64,000 nt of DNA from an uncultured Oscillospiraceae bacterium (GTDB taxonomy: Bacteria; Bacillota; Clostridia; Oscillospirales; Ruminococcaceae). Location of the stretch: contig CASGAN010000005.1 in the NCBI GenBank assembly GCA_949299455.1, positions 80,013-144,012 on the forward strand, given 5' to 3'. Below the pieces are notes generated by a model that did no database searches, was not told the DNA's origin, and saw only the letters and a program-made list of their open reading frames with translations. A program made the position numbers and the translations under genes. This document shows, piece after piece, positions 43,670-52,122 of the stretch (position 1 is its first letter; each line of letters starts with the position of its first letter).

Positions 43670-44917
43670 TTATTTTACCTCTTCGCCGCCGACATATCGT
43701 CCGCCGACCGGAGAGGAGATCGCTCCCGACAATTCAAGATCCGTGAGCACTGAATACAGTGTTCCCACATCCATCTGGCAGAGAACCGCCAGCTCATCAA
43801 TCGTTTTTGGGTGCGTATCTAAATGATTATACACCATTTTGTGGATTTCATCAAATGTTGTTTCTACTGTTTCTTGCTTTTTTTCGGATTTTAAATGGGT
43901 TTTCTCTTGAAAAACCGTTTCATTTTCATCCCGTTTGTTCCATTTTGAACCGGGACTGTGCTTTGAAAGGCCCTTCATCGAAACGATTCCTGCATATCCG
44001 TAATCACCTTTTAATTCGGACAAATCAAGCTTCTCTGAAAAGGCTGCATACAATGGAAGTGCAATGTCCTCCGCGGCAAACACGGGAACAGCGCCGTCTC
44101 TTAAGTAGCGGATCACACCGTTATAGTTTGGATCAAACAGATCACACGGCGGTACACAGTAAAGTTCTTTTCCCTGTTCGAGTGCATGTTCCGCCGTCAA
44201 AAGCGTTCCGCTGCGAACCGGTGCCTGCACAATCAGCACTCCAACCGCAAGTCCTGCCATCAGCCGGTTGCGGACAGGAAACGTTTGCCTTGTTACGTTC
44301 ACACCGGGCGGATACTCGGAAATGAGTGCGCCGCCGCTGTTTAAAATCGCACGCTTAAGCTTCCCGTTTTCTGCCGGATAGTTCACATTCAACCCGCATG
44401 CAAGCACAGCGATCGTTTTTCCGCCTGCTTCAATGGCAGCACGATGTGCCTGTGCATCAATACCGACTGCGCATCCGCTCACAATCGTGCATCCCGCCTT
44501 GGCGAGATCGGCAGAAAGCTGTCTTGCCACCGCAAGCGAATATTCACTTGCGCTCCGTGTACCGATCACAGTGACAACCGGTTCTTCATCGATTCCCGAG
44601 AAAGCGCCGAGCACATAAAGCACGGTAGGCGGCGCAAACAGATTGCGAAGCCGCTCCGGATAATCGGGATCATTTTGCGTCAGCACACGAATTTTATGAT
44701 GTGCGCAATCGTTTAAAATCCGATCCGCACGTTCAAGAGACGTGCGTTTAACGATCTTTGCTTCCTTTTCGGTTAAAATGCCACACGAAGCAAGGTCCTG
44801 TTCTTCTGCCTCATAAACAGCTTTCGCCGAACCATACTGCGCAAGCAGTCTCCCGGGAAGCGGACTCCCGTACGGAAAGCACTGCGAAAGCCAGACATCA
44901 TAACGCTTGTCCTCCAT
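43670..44917 (-). CDS. dprA: DNA-processing protein DprA/Smf
   Basis: A 415-residue RecA loader on incoming single-stranded DNA. The Rossmann core shows VIGTRSASEYS, VSGCAVGIDAQAHRAAIEAGGKT and FPVRNRLMAGLA; the C-terminus (about 345-405) is a DprA winged helix (IHKMVYNHLDTHPKTIDELA). ATG at 44917 is 9 nt after AAGGGG; a second in-frame ATG upstream is too close to it. It is 25 nt before topA, as in Bacillus. Confidence 0.94.
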   Translation of the reverse strand: MEDKRYDVWLSQCFPYGSPLPGRLLAQYGSAKAVYEAEEQDLASCGILTEKEAKIVKRTSLERADRILNDCAHHKIRVLTQNDPDYPERLRNLFAPPTVLYVLGAFSGIDEEPVVTVIGTRSASEYSLAVARQLSADLAKAGCTIVSGCAVGIDAQAHRAAIEAGGKTIAVLACGLNVNYPAENGKLKRAILNSGGALISEYPPGVNVTRQTFPVRNRLMAGLAVGVLIVQAPVRSGTLLTAEHALEQGKELYCVPPCDLFDPNYNGVIRYLRDGAVPVFAAEDIALPLYAAFSEKLDLSELKGDYGYAGIVSMKGLSKHSPGSKWNKRDENETVFQEKTHLKSEKKQETVETTFDEIHKMVYNHLDTHPKTIDELAVLCQMDVGTLYSVLTDLELSGAISSPVGGRYVGGEEVK

Positions 44918-44932
44918 GTGAAACATCCCCTT

Positions 44933-45721
44933 TCAGCGATTCATCTCCCACATTAGAATACACGCAGCCATCGAAGCATTTAACGACTCCGTGTTTCCTT
45001 TCATCGGAATTGTAATCCGATGATCTGCCGCCTGTGAGATCGATTGCGGCAACCCATTGCCTTCATTGCCAATGAGCAGAAGGCTGTCCTGCGCAAAGGA
45101 AAACGTACCGATTTTCTGTGCGTCCGCATCCACAACCGACGCATACACAGCCCCACCGTTCGACTGAAACGCTTCAATCGCCGTCATCGCATCCGGCACG
45201 GTCTGCACCGTCATGCGAAACAGTGATCCCATCGTGCTGCGAATGACCTTCGGGTTATAGACATCGCACGTTCTGCTCGTCACAAGCACGCGGTCAATAC
45301 CGACAGCCTCGGCTGTCCGGATAATCGTGCCCACGTTGCCTGCATCCTGCAAATCGACGAGCAGGATACTCTTTCCTTTGTGTTCTATTGTAGCGCAGGA
45401 CAAATCGTTGTCAAGCTTCTTTGCAATCGCATAGACGCCCTGCGGTGTCTGCACCTGCGAAAGCTTTGATTCCAAACTCCCCTCAATCAAAAACACCTGT
45501 GCGCTCGCGTTTATGATCTCCTCCCGGTGCACAAGCCGTTCAAGACACGGCGCGGTGATAAACAGCGTATCAATCAAAATCCCGCTGCGTACCGCTTCAT
45601 ACACAAGCTTCGTTCCCTCAATAGCAAATTCACCCGCGTCCGTCCGCGCGGATTTGGAAGTGCACAGTTTCGCATAGCGCTTAATCTGCCGGTTGTCTTT
45701 TGATGAGATTTGTTCAAACAA
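44933..45721 (-). CDS. TrmH/SpoU family RNA 2'-O-methyltransferase
   Basis: A 262-residue SPOUT methyltransferase. An N-terminal substrate-binding part (SSKDNRQIKRYAKLCTSKSA, FAIEGTKLVYEAV) precedes the knotted domain with motif LVDLQDAGNVGTIIRTAEAVG, LLIGNEGNGLPQ and IPMKGNTESLNASMAACIL. rRNA or tRNA target is not determinable. Proposed start is TTG at 45721 with GGCGG 8 nt upstream. It follows the rplT terminator and begins the long operon with dprA. Confidence 0.9.
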   Translation of the reverse strand: MFEQISSKDNRQIKRYAKLCTSKSARTDAGEFAIEGTKLVYEAVRSGILIDTLFITAPCLERLVHREEIINASAQVFLIEGSLESKLSQVQTPQGVYAIAKKLDNDLSCATIEHKGKSILLVDLQDAGNVGTIIRTAEAVGIDRVLVTSRTCDVYNPKVIRSTMGSLFRMTVQTVPDAMTAIEAFQSNGGAVYASVVDADAQKIGTFSFAQDSLLLIGNEGNGLPQSISQAADHRITIPMKGNTESLNASMAACILMWEMNR

Positions 45722-45757
45722 CGTTTGTTCCGCCTTTCTTTTTCCACATACGAAAAA

Positions 45758-45781
45758 CGCCCGAGTCGTTTTGACCGGGCG
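45758..45781 (-). terminator. Intrinsic terminator after rplT
   Basis: On the minus strand CGCCCG and CGGGCG pair around a 12-nt loop, followed by TTTTTCG. It lies 14 nt after the rplT stop and 36 nt before the trmH-like gene. Confidence 0.75.
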
Positions 45782-45795
45782 ATTTTTTCAAAAAA

Positions 45796-46149
45796 TTACA
45801 GGTGTGCTTTTGCCTGCTCGCACAGAGCGGTGAAAGCAGCAGCGTCATGAATAGCGATCTCAGAGAGCATTTTGCGGTTTAAAGTCACGCCAGCTTTTTT
45901 GAGGCCGTTCATGAAGGTGGAGTAGTTCATGCCGTTTGCTTTGCAAGCAGCAGAGATGCGGGTGATCCACAGTCTTCTGAAGTCACGTTTTTTCAGTCTG
46001 CGGCCGATGTACGCATACTGACCGGATTTCATCACTGCCTCTTTTGCAGTTTTAAACAGCTTGCTTTTGCCGCCCCAGTAACCTTTTGCAAGTTTGAGCG
46101 TTTTATTTCTTCTCTTACGAGTAGCCATTGCTCCTTTAATACGAGCCAT
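45796..46149 (-). CDS. rplT: 50S ribosomal protein L20
   Basis: A 117-residue basic protein: [46 protein letters not shown] are L20 hallmarks. It is an assembly protein and, in Firmicutes, the autoregulator of infC-rpmI-rplT. GGAGG lies 9 nt before the ATG. Confidence 0.98.
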   Translation of the reverse strand: MARIKGAMATRKRRNKTLKLAKGYWGGKSKLFKTAKEAVMKSGQYAYIGRRLKKRDFRRLWITRISAACKANGMNYSTFMNGLKKAGVTLNRKMLSEIAIHDAAAFTALCEQAKAHL

Positions 46150-46185
46150 AATTCAGTACCTCCGTTTATTCTTCCTATGTGTTGA

Positions 46186-46383
46186 TTATTTGTACGGGAT
46201 CAGCTTTTTGATAGCTGCAACGTTTGTTTTATCTGCATACGCACCCATACGAAGCGCTCTTTTGCGTTTGGTTGTTTTTTTGTTGAGGATGTGGGATTTG
46301 TTAGCGTGCGCGCGTTTTACTTTGCCGTTTTTGGTCAGTTTAAAGCGTTTTTTCGCACCGGTATGTGTTTTTACTTTAGGCAT
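46186..46383 (-). CDS. rpmI: 50S ribosomal protein L35
   Basis: A 65-residue basic protein: [35 protein letters not shown]. It lies between infC and rplT, the universal order. Confidence 0.98.
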   Translation of the reverse strand: MPKVKTHTGAKKRFKLTKNGKVKRAHANKSHILNKKTTKRKRALRMGAYADKTNVAAIKKLIPYK

Positions 46384-46407
46384 GGTAAAAAGCCTCCTTG
46401 ATTTTAA

Positions 46408-46929
46408 TTACTTTGCAGCTTTTGGCGCAATGAACACAGCCAGGCTGCGTCCTTCCATTTTCGGCGGTTTATCGACCGATCCGACCTCAGCACAAGCTTC
46501 AATGAATCGCTCGAGCAATGTTTTGCCCATTTCCGGGTGTGCAAGCTCTCTGCCGCGGAAGCGTACAGAAACTTTCACTTTGTCGCCGCTCTTTAAAAAT
46601 TTCTTTGCCTGATTCGCTTTTGTGTCAAAATCGTGCACATCGATGTTTAAAGACATGCGTACTTCTTTGACATCAACGGTTTTCTGGTTCTTTCTCGCTT
46701 CTTTTTCGCGTTTTGCCTGCTCATAACGGTATTTACCGTAGTCCATGATGCGGCACACCGGCGGAGTCGCCTGCGGCGCGATTTTCACAAGATCCAGATT
46801 TTGTTCTGCAGCGATCTTCATTGCCTCACGCGGAGACATGATGCCAAGCTGGCTGCCGTCGCTGCCGACGACGCGGATCTCCTTGTCACGAATCTCTTCA
46901 TTCATGAGCAATTCATTCGTTTTGCTAAT
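46408..46929 (-). CDS. infC: Translation initiation factor IF-3, probable AUU start
   Basis: A 173-residue IF-3. The N-domain has NELLMNEEIRDKEIRVVGSDG and PPVCRIMDYGKYRYEQ; the C-domain has VSVRFRGRELAHPEMGKTLLERF. No ATG fits the conserved N-terminus. An ATT at 46929 lies 9 nt after GGAGG, the same distance as in rplT, whereas an upstream TTG is only 3 nt from it. Non-canonical AUU/AUC starts are known in infC and let IF-3 limit its own synthesis. A long leader precedes it. Confidence 0.93.
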   Translation of the reverse strand: MSKTNELLMNEEIRDKEIRVVGSDGSQLGIMSPREAMKIAAEQNLDLVKIAPQATPPVCRIMDYGKYRYEQAKREKEARKNQKTVDVKEVRMSLNIDVHDFDTKANQAKKFLKSGDKVKVSVRFRGRELAHPEMGKTLLERFIEACAEVGSVDKPPKMEGRSLAVFIAPKAAK

Positions 46930-46964
46930 GACCAAGCACCTCCAAAAAATGAAAGAAAATAAAC

Positions 46965-46990
46965 AAGCGCAGACGAACTCGCCTGCGCTT
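46965..46990 (-). terminator. Attenuator hairpin in the infC leader
   Basis: On the minus strand AAGCGCAGGCGA and CGTCTGCGCTT form a stem followed by GTTTATTTTC. It lies about 35 nt before infC, so it can act as the terminator that L20-type autoregulation uses. Confidence 0.7.
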
Positions 46991-47090
46991 TTTCAACACA
47001 AAGAAACACGGAATGATTCCGCTTTTTCCGTATTGACCCGTGCAATCCATTATCCACAGGTGAGAACATGGCGGTTCTGCTTTGTTTTCC
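46991..47090 (-). ncRNA. Ribosomal-protein leader of infC-rpmI-rplT (L20-type)
   Basis: About 100 nt between promoter and attenuator with the segment CGCCATGTTCTCACC and an inverted repeat CGGAATCATTCCG. Firmicutes infC operons carry an L20-binding leader followed by a terminator at this place. Position and layout fit; I recognise the UUCUCACC block but cannot verify the full fold. Confidence 0.5.
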
Positions 47091-47095
47091 TAAAG

Positions 47096-47124
47096 ATTAT
47101 AGCATGGGGTTTCTTTTGTGTCAA
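47096..47124 (-). promoter_or_regulatory. Consensus sigma-A promoter of infC-rpmI-rplT
   Basis: On the minus strand TTGACA (47124-47119), 17 bp, TATAAT (47101-47096); both hexamers are perfect with optimal spacing. Confidence 0.85.
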
Positions 47125-47143
47125 GTGTTTTTTTGATAAAATC

Positions 47144-49576
47144 TTATTCTGCGTGATAAAGCGCTCTCATCCGATCGACATAGTGGGAAACAACCCGCCA
47201 GTCCGCGCAGTTTTCTTCATCTAAATGACGCAGACGGAACTTGTGCATCGACATCGAAAGCAGTTCTGTTTCACTCATTGTAACCGGCAGCTTCTTATCT
47301 GCAATCAGCAGCAAATATTCCTTCTTACCGGTATAATCGCCGCACTGGCTTTCAACAATCACGGAAAATCCGCCGGTCAAAGCGTCCGGCAGCTGTACCT
47401 TGATCTGTCCGCAGCAGGTGGAAACATCCTCTTTTGCCTCGCCGCAGAAACGCTCCGTGCAAAGCACACGGCCGTCTTCGGTTTTTACCGTACAGGTAAT
47501 CGTATACGGTGCGTCTGCGCCGTCATTGATGATATGCACGCCGGCCGTGAACGATTCGCCCGCCGTAAAGAACAGCTTTTCATACGAAAGGCTCACAAGG
47601 ACGCGGTCGTATGCTTCGCGCAGGAAGTAATACGCAAGCTTTTTGCCGCCGTAATATTCAAGCACGTTCGAGCACTGCACATTCGGCCACGGCTCGTTGA
47701 ACTGCCACGTCATTTCGCCGACATTTTTCCACTGGCGGCGGCGGTTTGATTCGAGTGAATAACGAAGACTCTCCGCCTGCACGAACTGATTGACCTTGAT
47801 GTATTCTTCAAGCGGAATTTCACGAAGCTCGCCGAACATCACCCGCTCACGGAACGCATAATTGTCCCAGCCGCCGCTGTGATGCGACCATGCAGCATTT
47901 TCAAACGCGGTGCACAGATGCTGATCTTCCGGCTTAAAAATCCGCTCGATCTGCGCAAGCGAACTGATGCCGCCGCATCCAAACTCGCCGTGGACAATGC
48001 TGTCGGAATTGTCATAGTAACGATAGTGATCGTACGGACCCATATATCCCCACGGACCGTGTACGTCGTGGTTATTGCCGGTATCGCCGACTTTCAACAG
48101 CGCATTCGGGCCGGATGCCGACGACGGAAGCATCTGCACATCGGGGCAGAGTGTTTCGAGCACGCCTTTTAACATCGCGAGCGTCGGGTCCTCGAACGTC
48201 GCAGGATGGCCCTCGTGATCTTCGGTGTCCATGTAATGCCAGTCGGTCAGCTCGTTGCCGCCGTCAAAGAACGTCAGGCACACATGATTGCGCCGCTGTT
48301 TTGCGGTATGTACTGCCGCCTTGTGTAAAAGAGCGAGAAATTCCGGATTGCGCGACGGCACATCGTCACAGCCGGAACTCGACATCGTAAATTCCTGCAA
48401 AATCATCAAGCCGTATTCGTCGCAGATGCGGTAATACGTTTCACTTTCCAAATGGCCGCCGCCCCAGATGCGCAGATAGTTGATGTTCGCTTCTTTTGCG
48501 GCAAGAAGCCGTTCCCGGATTTTCTCTTCGTCCACACAGTGCATGCAGTCAAGCGGCACCATGTTCGTTCCTTTTAAATAGATGCGTTTGCCGTTTACGA
48601 CCACCAGATAACGCAGTGCGTCTTCTCTGCCGTCTGCATGTTCATAGGAAAGTATACGGAATCCCACACCGTGCGAAACGGTATCTTCCACACCCGATTC
48701 ACTCGACATGGTCATCGTCATATCATGGAGCACCTGTTCACCGTATCCGTTCGGCCACCACAAAAGCGGTTCATTTTCGCCGAGCGAGAGCGTAAGCGAC
48801 ATTGTATGGATGCCTTTTGTAAGCGGCGCAGATACCTGCTCCTGCACTGGTACTTCACCGTTTTTCGTCTTCACCGAAAGCGATACGGAAAGCGTCGCCG
48901 TATGGTCGCAAAATGCTTCGACCTCTGCTTCACACAAAAGCTTCCATCCCTCATTTGTCAAAACAGGACGGGCAAAGTGCGAGAGAATCCGCGCATTGTC
49001 ATAGGACGTGAGCGTCACCGGTTCATACAATCCAAGATCAATCAGTCGTACGGCAAAATCCCATTTGTAATTAAACCGCGCTTTCAAATAGCGTGTTTTC
49101 GACGTATAACCGGGCTGTGCATCGGCAAGCGGCGCATGCTCGAGCACACAGACCAAAACGTTTTCCTCGTCCGGTTTGACCACCTTTGAAATTTCCGCTT
49201 CAAACGGAATGTACATGCCCTCGTGATGTCCAAGCGCAACACCGTTTACATAAATCTGCGCCGAGTAATCAATTCCGCCAAAATGAAGCACGAGCGGGCG
49301 TGTCGTCTGTTCCTTTGTCACACGAAACGTCGTGCGATAAATCCACCAGCGGCCCGCCACCCATTCACACGACAAGCTGTTTTTGTCAAAATACGGGTCG
49401 TCAATCAGTCCGGCACGCATCAAATCCCGGTAAATACTGCCCGGAACCTCTGCGTCAAACCACGGTGTTAAATTCGGAAGGAGTACACCCTCCTGCATAT
49501 GTTTTGAAAAATCCGCCTGATACGGCAACGTGCCAACAGCCTTCCAAGGCGAAAGCGGAATTGCTTGCATCATCAT
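47144..49576 (-). CDS. Glycoside hydrolase family 2 protein, beta-mannosidase-like
   Basis: An 810-residue GH2 enzyme. The jelly-roll domain (VPGSIYRDLMRAGLIDDPYF, EWVAGRWWIYRTTF) is typical of beta-mannosidases. The TIM barrel shows LRIWGGGHLESETYYRICDEYGL, the acid/base glutamate in FFDGGNELTDW and the nucleophile glutamate in IVHGEFGCGG. No signal peptide is seen, so it acts inside the cell on imported manno-oligosaccharides. No transporter or regulator is nearby. Three consecutive ATGs make the exact start ambiguous by two codons. Confidence 0.9.
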   Translation of the reverse strand: MMMQAIPLSPWKAVGTLPYQADFSKHMQEGVLLPNLTPWFDAEVPGSIYRDLMRAGLIDDPYFDKNSLSCEWVAGRWWIYRTTFRVTKEQTTRPLVLHFGGIDYSAQIYVNGVALGHHEGMYIPFEAEISKVVKPDEENVLVCVLEHAPLADAQPGYTSKTRYLKARFNYKWDFAVRLIDLGLYEPVTLTSYDNARILSHFARPVLTNEGWKLLCEAEVEAFCDHTATLSVSLSVKTKNGEVPVQEQVSAPLTKGIHTMSLTLSLGENEPLLWWPNGYGEQVLHDMTMTMSSESGVEDTVSHGVGFRILSYEHADGREDALRYLVVVNGKRIYLKGTNMVPLDCMHCVDEEKIRERLLAAKEANINYLRIWGGGHLESETYYRICDEYGLMILQEFTMSSSGCDDVPSRNPEFLALLHKAAVHTAKQRRNHVCLTFFDGGNELTDWHYMDTEDHEGHPATFEDPTLAMLKGVLETLCPDVQMLPSSASGPNALLKVGDTGNNHDVHGPWGYMGPYDHYRYYDNSDSIVHGEFGCGGISSLAQIERIFKPEDQHLCTAFENAAWSHHSGGWDNYAFRERVMFGELREIPLEEYIKVNQFVQAESLRYSLESNRRRQWKNVGEMTWQFNEPWPNVQCSNVLEYYGGKKLAYYFLREAYDRVLVSLSYEKLFFTAGESFTAGVHIINDGADAPYTITCTVKTEDGRVLCTERFCGEAKEDVSTCCGQIKVQLPDALTGGFSVIVESQCGDYTGKKEYLLLIADKKLPVTMSETELLSMSMHKFRLRHLDEENCADWRVVSHYVDRMRALYHAE

Positions 49577-49639
49577 TTCCCTCTCTCTTTAAATAAGTAT
49601 AATAAAAACTGTTTCTCTTTTTATATAAGGAACAGCCAC

Positions 49640-49668
49640 ATTATAGCGAAATCAATTCTCGGTGTACA
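49640..49668 (-). promoter_or_regulatory. Possible sigma-A promoter of the GH2 gene
   Basis: On the minus strand TGTACA (49668-49663), 17 bp, TATAAT (49645-49640). The -10 is perfect, the -35 imperfect. Confidence 0.5.
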
Positions 49669-49720
49669 GTCTGCAAACTGCTGAAATTACGTTTTGATTT
49701 TTAGATATAATCACTAAAAA

Positions 49721-50695
49721 TCATTTCATCGGCCGCACAGATACTTCCCCTGAATTGACGGTTTTTATCGTTCCGTCTGCCGTTTGCACAACAAGATGTC
49801 CGTCGTCGTCGATCTCAATTGCCTTTGCTTCGTACGTCTGCATCGGAGAGATGACACGGATCGGCTGTCCGATCAAAAACGAGCGCGCACGATATTCCGG
49901 CAAGAATGTGCGTGCGGAGAGATTTTCGCAAAAATCCTCTAATTCATTGACAATCGCCGCAATCAGCTGGCTTCGGTCAATCGGCTCGCTCGTATACTGA
50001 TCGAGCGACGTGATAATCGATGCAAGCTCCGGCGGATATTCCTGTGCGGTCACATTGACACCAATGCCGACCACAACATAATCGAGTGTCTGATGCTCAA
50101 AGTTCATCGACGCTTCCGTCAAGATGCCGCAGACCTTTTTGCCCGCAATATACACATCATTGACCCATTTGATCTGTGCTTCAATGCCGTAAAGTGACTG
50201 GATCGCCCGGCAAACCGCAACGGCCGCCGCAGAGGTCACAAGCGTTGTGACCTCTGCCGGGAACGGAAGTCTCCGCATCACCGAAAAATAAACGCCGTTT
50301 TCTTTCGGGGAATAAAACTGCCGCCCCATTCGTCCGCGGCCTGCTGTCTGATGTTCTGCCGCCACCAAAACGCCATCGGGCGCGCCTGCATTTGCAAGCT
50401 GTTTTGCCACAGTGTTGGTCGAATCCACTTCCTTATATACATGAATCTCTTTGATCCGGCTGTTTGGCTTCAAAAACGGAACAATGCTCTCTTTTGAAAG
50501 AATGTCCGAGCGGTTTGCGAGTCGATATCCTTTTTTCGATGCCGCATCAATCGGATATCCCTCGCTCCGCAGGGTTTCTACTGCTTTCCAGACAGACGCA
50601 CGCGATACACCGAGCGATGCGGCAATCACGGCGCCGGAGATATCATTTCCTTTGTGCTCTTCGAGAAACGACAGCACCCGCTCTTTCGTTGCCAT
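49721..50695 (-). CDS. birA: BirA biotin-protein ligase and biotin operon repressor
   Basis: A 324-residue bifunctional protein. An N-terminal winged helix (ISGAVIAASLGVSRASVWKAVETLRSEGYPID) gives DNA binding; the ligase core has the biotinyl-AMP loop AGRGRMGRQFYSPKENGVYFS and IKWVNDVYIAGKKVCGILTEA; a C-terminal SH3-like domain closes it. ATG follows AGGAGGACGTACGG. The start overlaps the flavin reductase gene end by 53 nt, so the ribosome binding site is inside that gene. Confidence 0.95.
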   Translation of the reverse strand: MATKERVLSFLEEHKGNDISGAVIAASLGVSRASVWKAVETLRSEGYPIDAASKKGYRLANRSDILSKESIVPFLKPNSRIKEIHVYKEVDSTNTVAKQLANAGAPDGVLVAAEHQTAGRGRMGRQFYSPKENGVYFSVMRRLPFPAEVTTLVTSAAAVAVCRAIQSLYGIEAQIKWVNDVYIAGKKVCGILTEASMNFEHQTLDYVVVGIGVNVTAQEYPPELASIITSLDQYTSEPIDRSQLIAAIVNELEDFCENLSARTFLPEYRARSFLIGQPIRVISPMQTYEAKAIEIDDDGHLVVQTADGTIKTVNSGEVSVRPMK

Positions 50696-51272
50696 CCGTA
50701 CGTCCTCCTTTTTTCTTTTTCTTCACAGCAAATCCAAACGAGCCGATCCGCTTGCCGAGTGTATAATAATCACCGTGTGCATATGCCGCAAGCATTGCAC
50801 GTTCAAGATGGAGCTTTCCTGCTTCATCCATCAGCGATTCCTCCACCTGCACCGATACGACCTCCGCCAAAAACATCTCGTGCGAACCAAGCGGAATCCG
50901 CTGTTTTATTTTGCAGGCAATCTGCACAGGACTTTGTCCGATTCCCGGACACGACACCCCCTGACACGGCTCCTTTGTGAGCGAAAAGTGCGCAAATTTA
51001 TCAACCTTTGCACCGGAACGCGCACCGCAGAAATCAGCCGCACGCACAAGCTTTGTCGTCGTCAGATTGATCACAAATTCTCCTGTTTCGCACAAAATCG
51101 GATAGGAATACCGTTCGGGACGCACAGAAATATATGTCATCGGCGGAATCGTGTTGATGATTCCCGTCCATGCAATCGTAATGATATTGGATCGTTCCAT
51201 TGTTCCGCACGACACAAGCGCCGGCGGAAGCGGCGCATGAATCGCCGCAGGATTCCAGACAATTTTCGACAT
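50643..51272 (-). CDS. Flavin reductase-like FMN-binding protein
   Basis: A 209-residue protein of the flavin reductase (FMN-binding split barrel) family: ALVSCGTMERSNIITIAWTGIIN, TYISVRPERYSYPILCETGEFVINL and RAADFCGARSGAKVDKF. It binds FMN and may serve as a reductase or flavin carrier. The last ~20 residues (KKKKKGGRTDGNERAGAVVSRRAQRK type tail) are basic, unconserved and encoded over the birA start, suggesting a shifted stop. ATG follows AAAGGAGGATCGTAA. Confidence 0.88.
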   Translation of the reverse strand: MSKIVWNPAAIHAPLPPALVSCGTMERSNIITIAWTGIINTIPPMTYISVRPERYSYPILCETGEFVINLTTTKLVRAADFCGARSGAKVDKFAHFSLTKEPCQGVSCPGIGQSPVQIACKIKQRIPLGSHEMFLAEVVSVQVEESLMDEAGKLHLERAMLAAYAHGDYYTLGKRIGSFGFAVKKKKKGGRTDGNERAGAVVSRRAQRK

Positions 51273-51296
51273 TTACGATCCTCCTTTTTTGCTTTT

Positions 51297-51325
51297 ATTG
51301 TATCATCTCTTTTCTGTGTCTGCAA
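51297..51325 (-). promoter_or_regulatory. Sigma-A-type promoter of the flavin reductase-birA unit
   Basis: On the minus strand TTGCAG (51325-51320), 17 bp, TACAAT (51302-51297), 25 nt upstream of the flavin reductase ATG. Confidence 0.6.
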
Positions 51326-51427
51326 CCGATTCGCTCAAAACAAAAGAGTCGGGTGAAAGTATATCAATTTTTTGAAGGAAACAATCTCCAAATTCTTACT
51401 TTTGGTCTTTTCAAACAGAAAAAATCA

Positions 51428-51436
51428 TGCTATAAT
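51428..51436 (+). promoter_or_regulatory. Extended -10 promoter of the XRE-cupin operon
   Basis: TGCTATAAT on the plus strand is an extended -10 with a perfect hexamer (51431-51436); the candidate -35 17 bp upstream, TTTTCA, is weak. It lies ~105 nt before the regulator ATG. Confidence 0.5.
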
Positions 51437-51541
51437 GAAAAAACAATTTATACGTCTTTTCGCTAAAACAACACGCTGTGTGTGTTTTGTTTTGCAAAAT
51501 ATGACGAAATCCCCTTATTCTCTGGAACGGAGGTCCTTTTT

Positions 51542-52108
51542 ATGGATACAAGAATTGCTGAAATTGCTCAACGCATCAAAGGTCTGCGCGAGATTCTTGA
51601 AATCTCTGCTGAAGAAATGGCAGAAGCGACAGACACCACAGTTGAAGAATACACCGCGTGTGAATCCGGAAGCAATGATTTTTCGTTTACTTTCCTGCAC
51701 AAATGCGCAGAAAAATTCGGCGTTGATATCGTTGAACTGTTAACCGGCGAAAATCCGCATTTGTCGTTTTTCACGGTGACAAAAAAAGGCCACGGCGTCA
51801 CACTGAACCGGCGCAGCGGCTTCCACTATCAGCACATGGCACACAACTTAAAAAATAAACTGTGCGAACCGTTTTTGGTTACAGCCATTTATTCTGAAGA
51901 AGAGCAGAATAAACCGATCGCACTCTCCACACACGAAGGCCAGGAATTTGACTACGTGTTAAAGGGCACACTGAAAGTGCGTGTGGAAGATCACATTGTC
52001 GAACTGCATGAAGGCGACAGCATCATGTATGATTCCAGTCACAGCCACGGCATGATTGCTGTCGATGGTGCTGACTGTCTGTTTATTGCTGTGGTAATCA
52101 AACGATAA
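51542..52108 (+). CDS. XRE-family transcriptional regulator with cupin domain
   Basis: A 188-residue protein with an N-terminal helix-turn-helix (about 5-62: IAQRIKGLREILEISAEEMAEAT, TFLHKCAEKFGVDIVELL) and a C-terminal cupin (about 115-185: HEGQEFDYVLKGTLKVRVEDHIVELHEGDSIMYDSSHSHGM). Cupin histidines and glutamate for a metal are visible. Such regulators usually sense a small ligand. ATG follows CGGAGGTCCTTTTT; an earlier in-frame reading is upstream of the site. It is the first gene of a plus-strand operon with a Wzy-like protein and two ChrA proteins. Confidence 0.88.
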   Translation: MDTRIAEIAQRIKGLREILEISAEEMAEATDTTVEEYTACESGSNDFSFTFLHKCAEKFGVDIVELLTGENPHLSFFTVTKKGHGVTLNRRSGFHYQHMAHNLKNKLCEPFLVTAIYSEEEQNKPIALSTHEGQEFDYVLKGTLKVRVEDHIVELHEGDSIMYDSSHSHGMIAVDGADCLFIAVVIKR

Positions 52109-52122
52109 AACGAGGGATTTTG

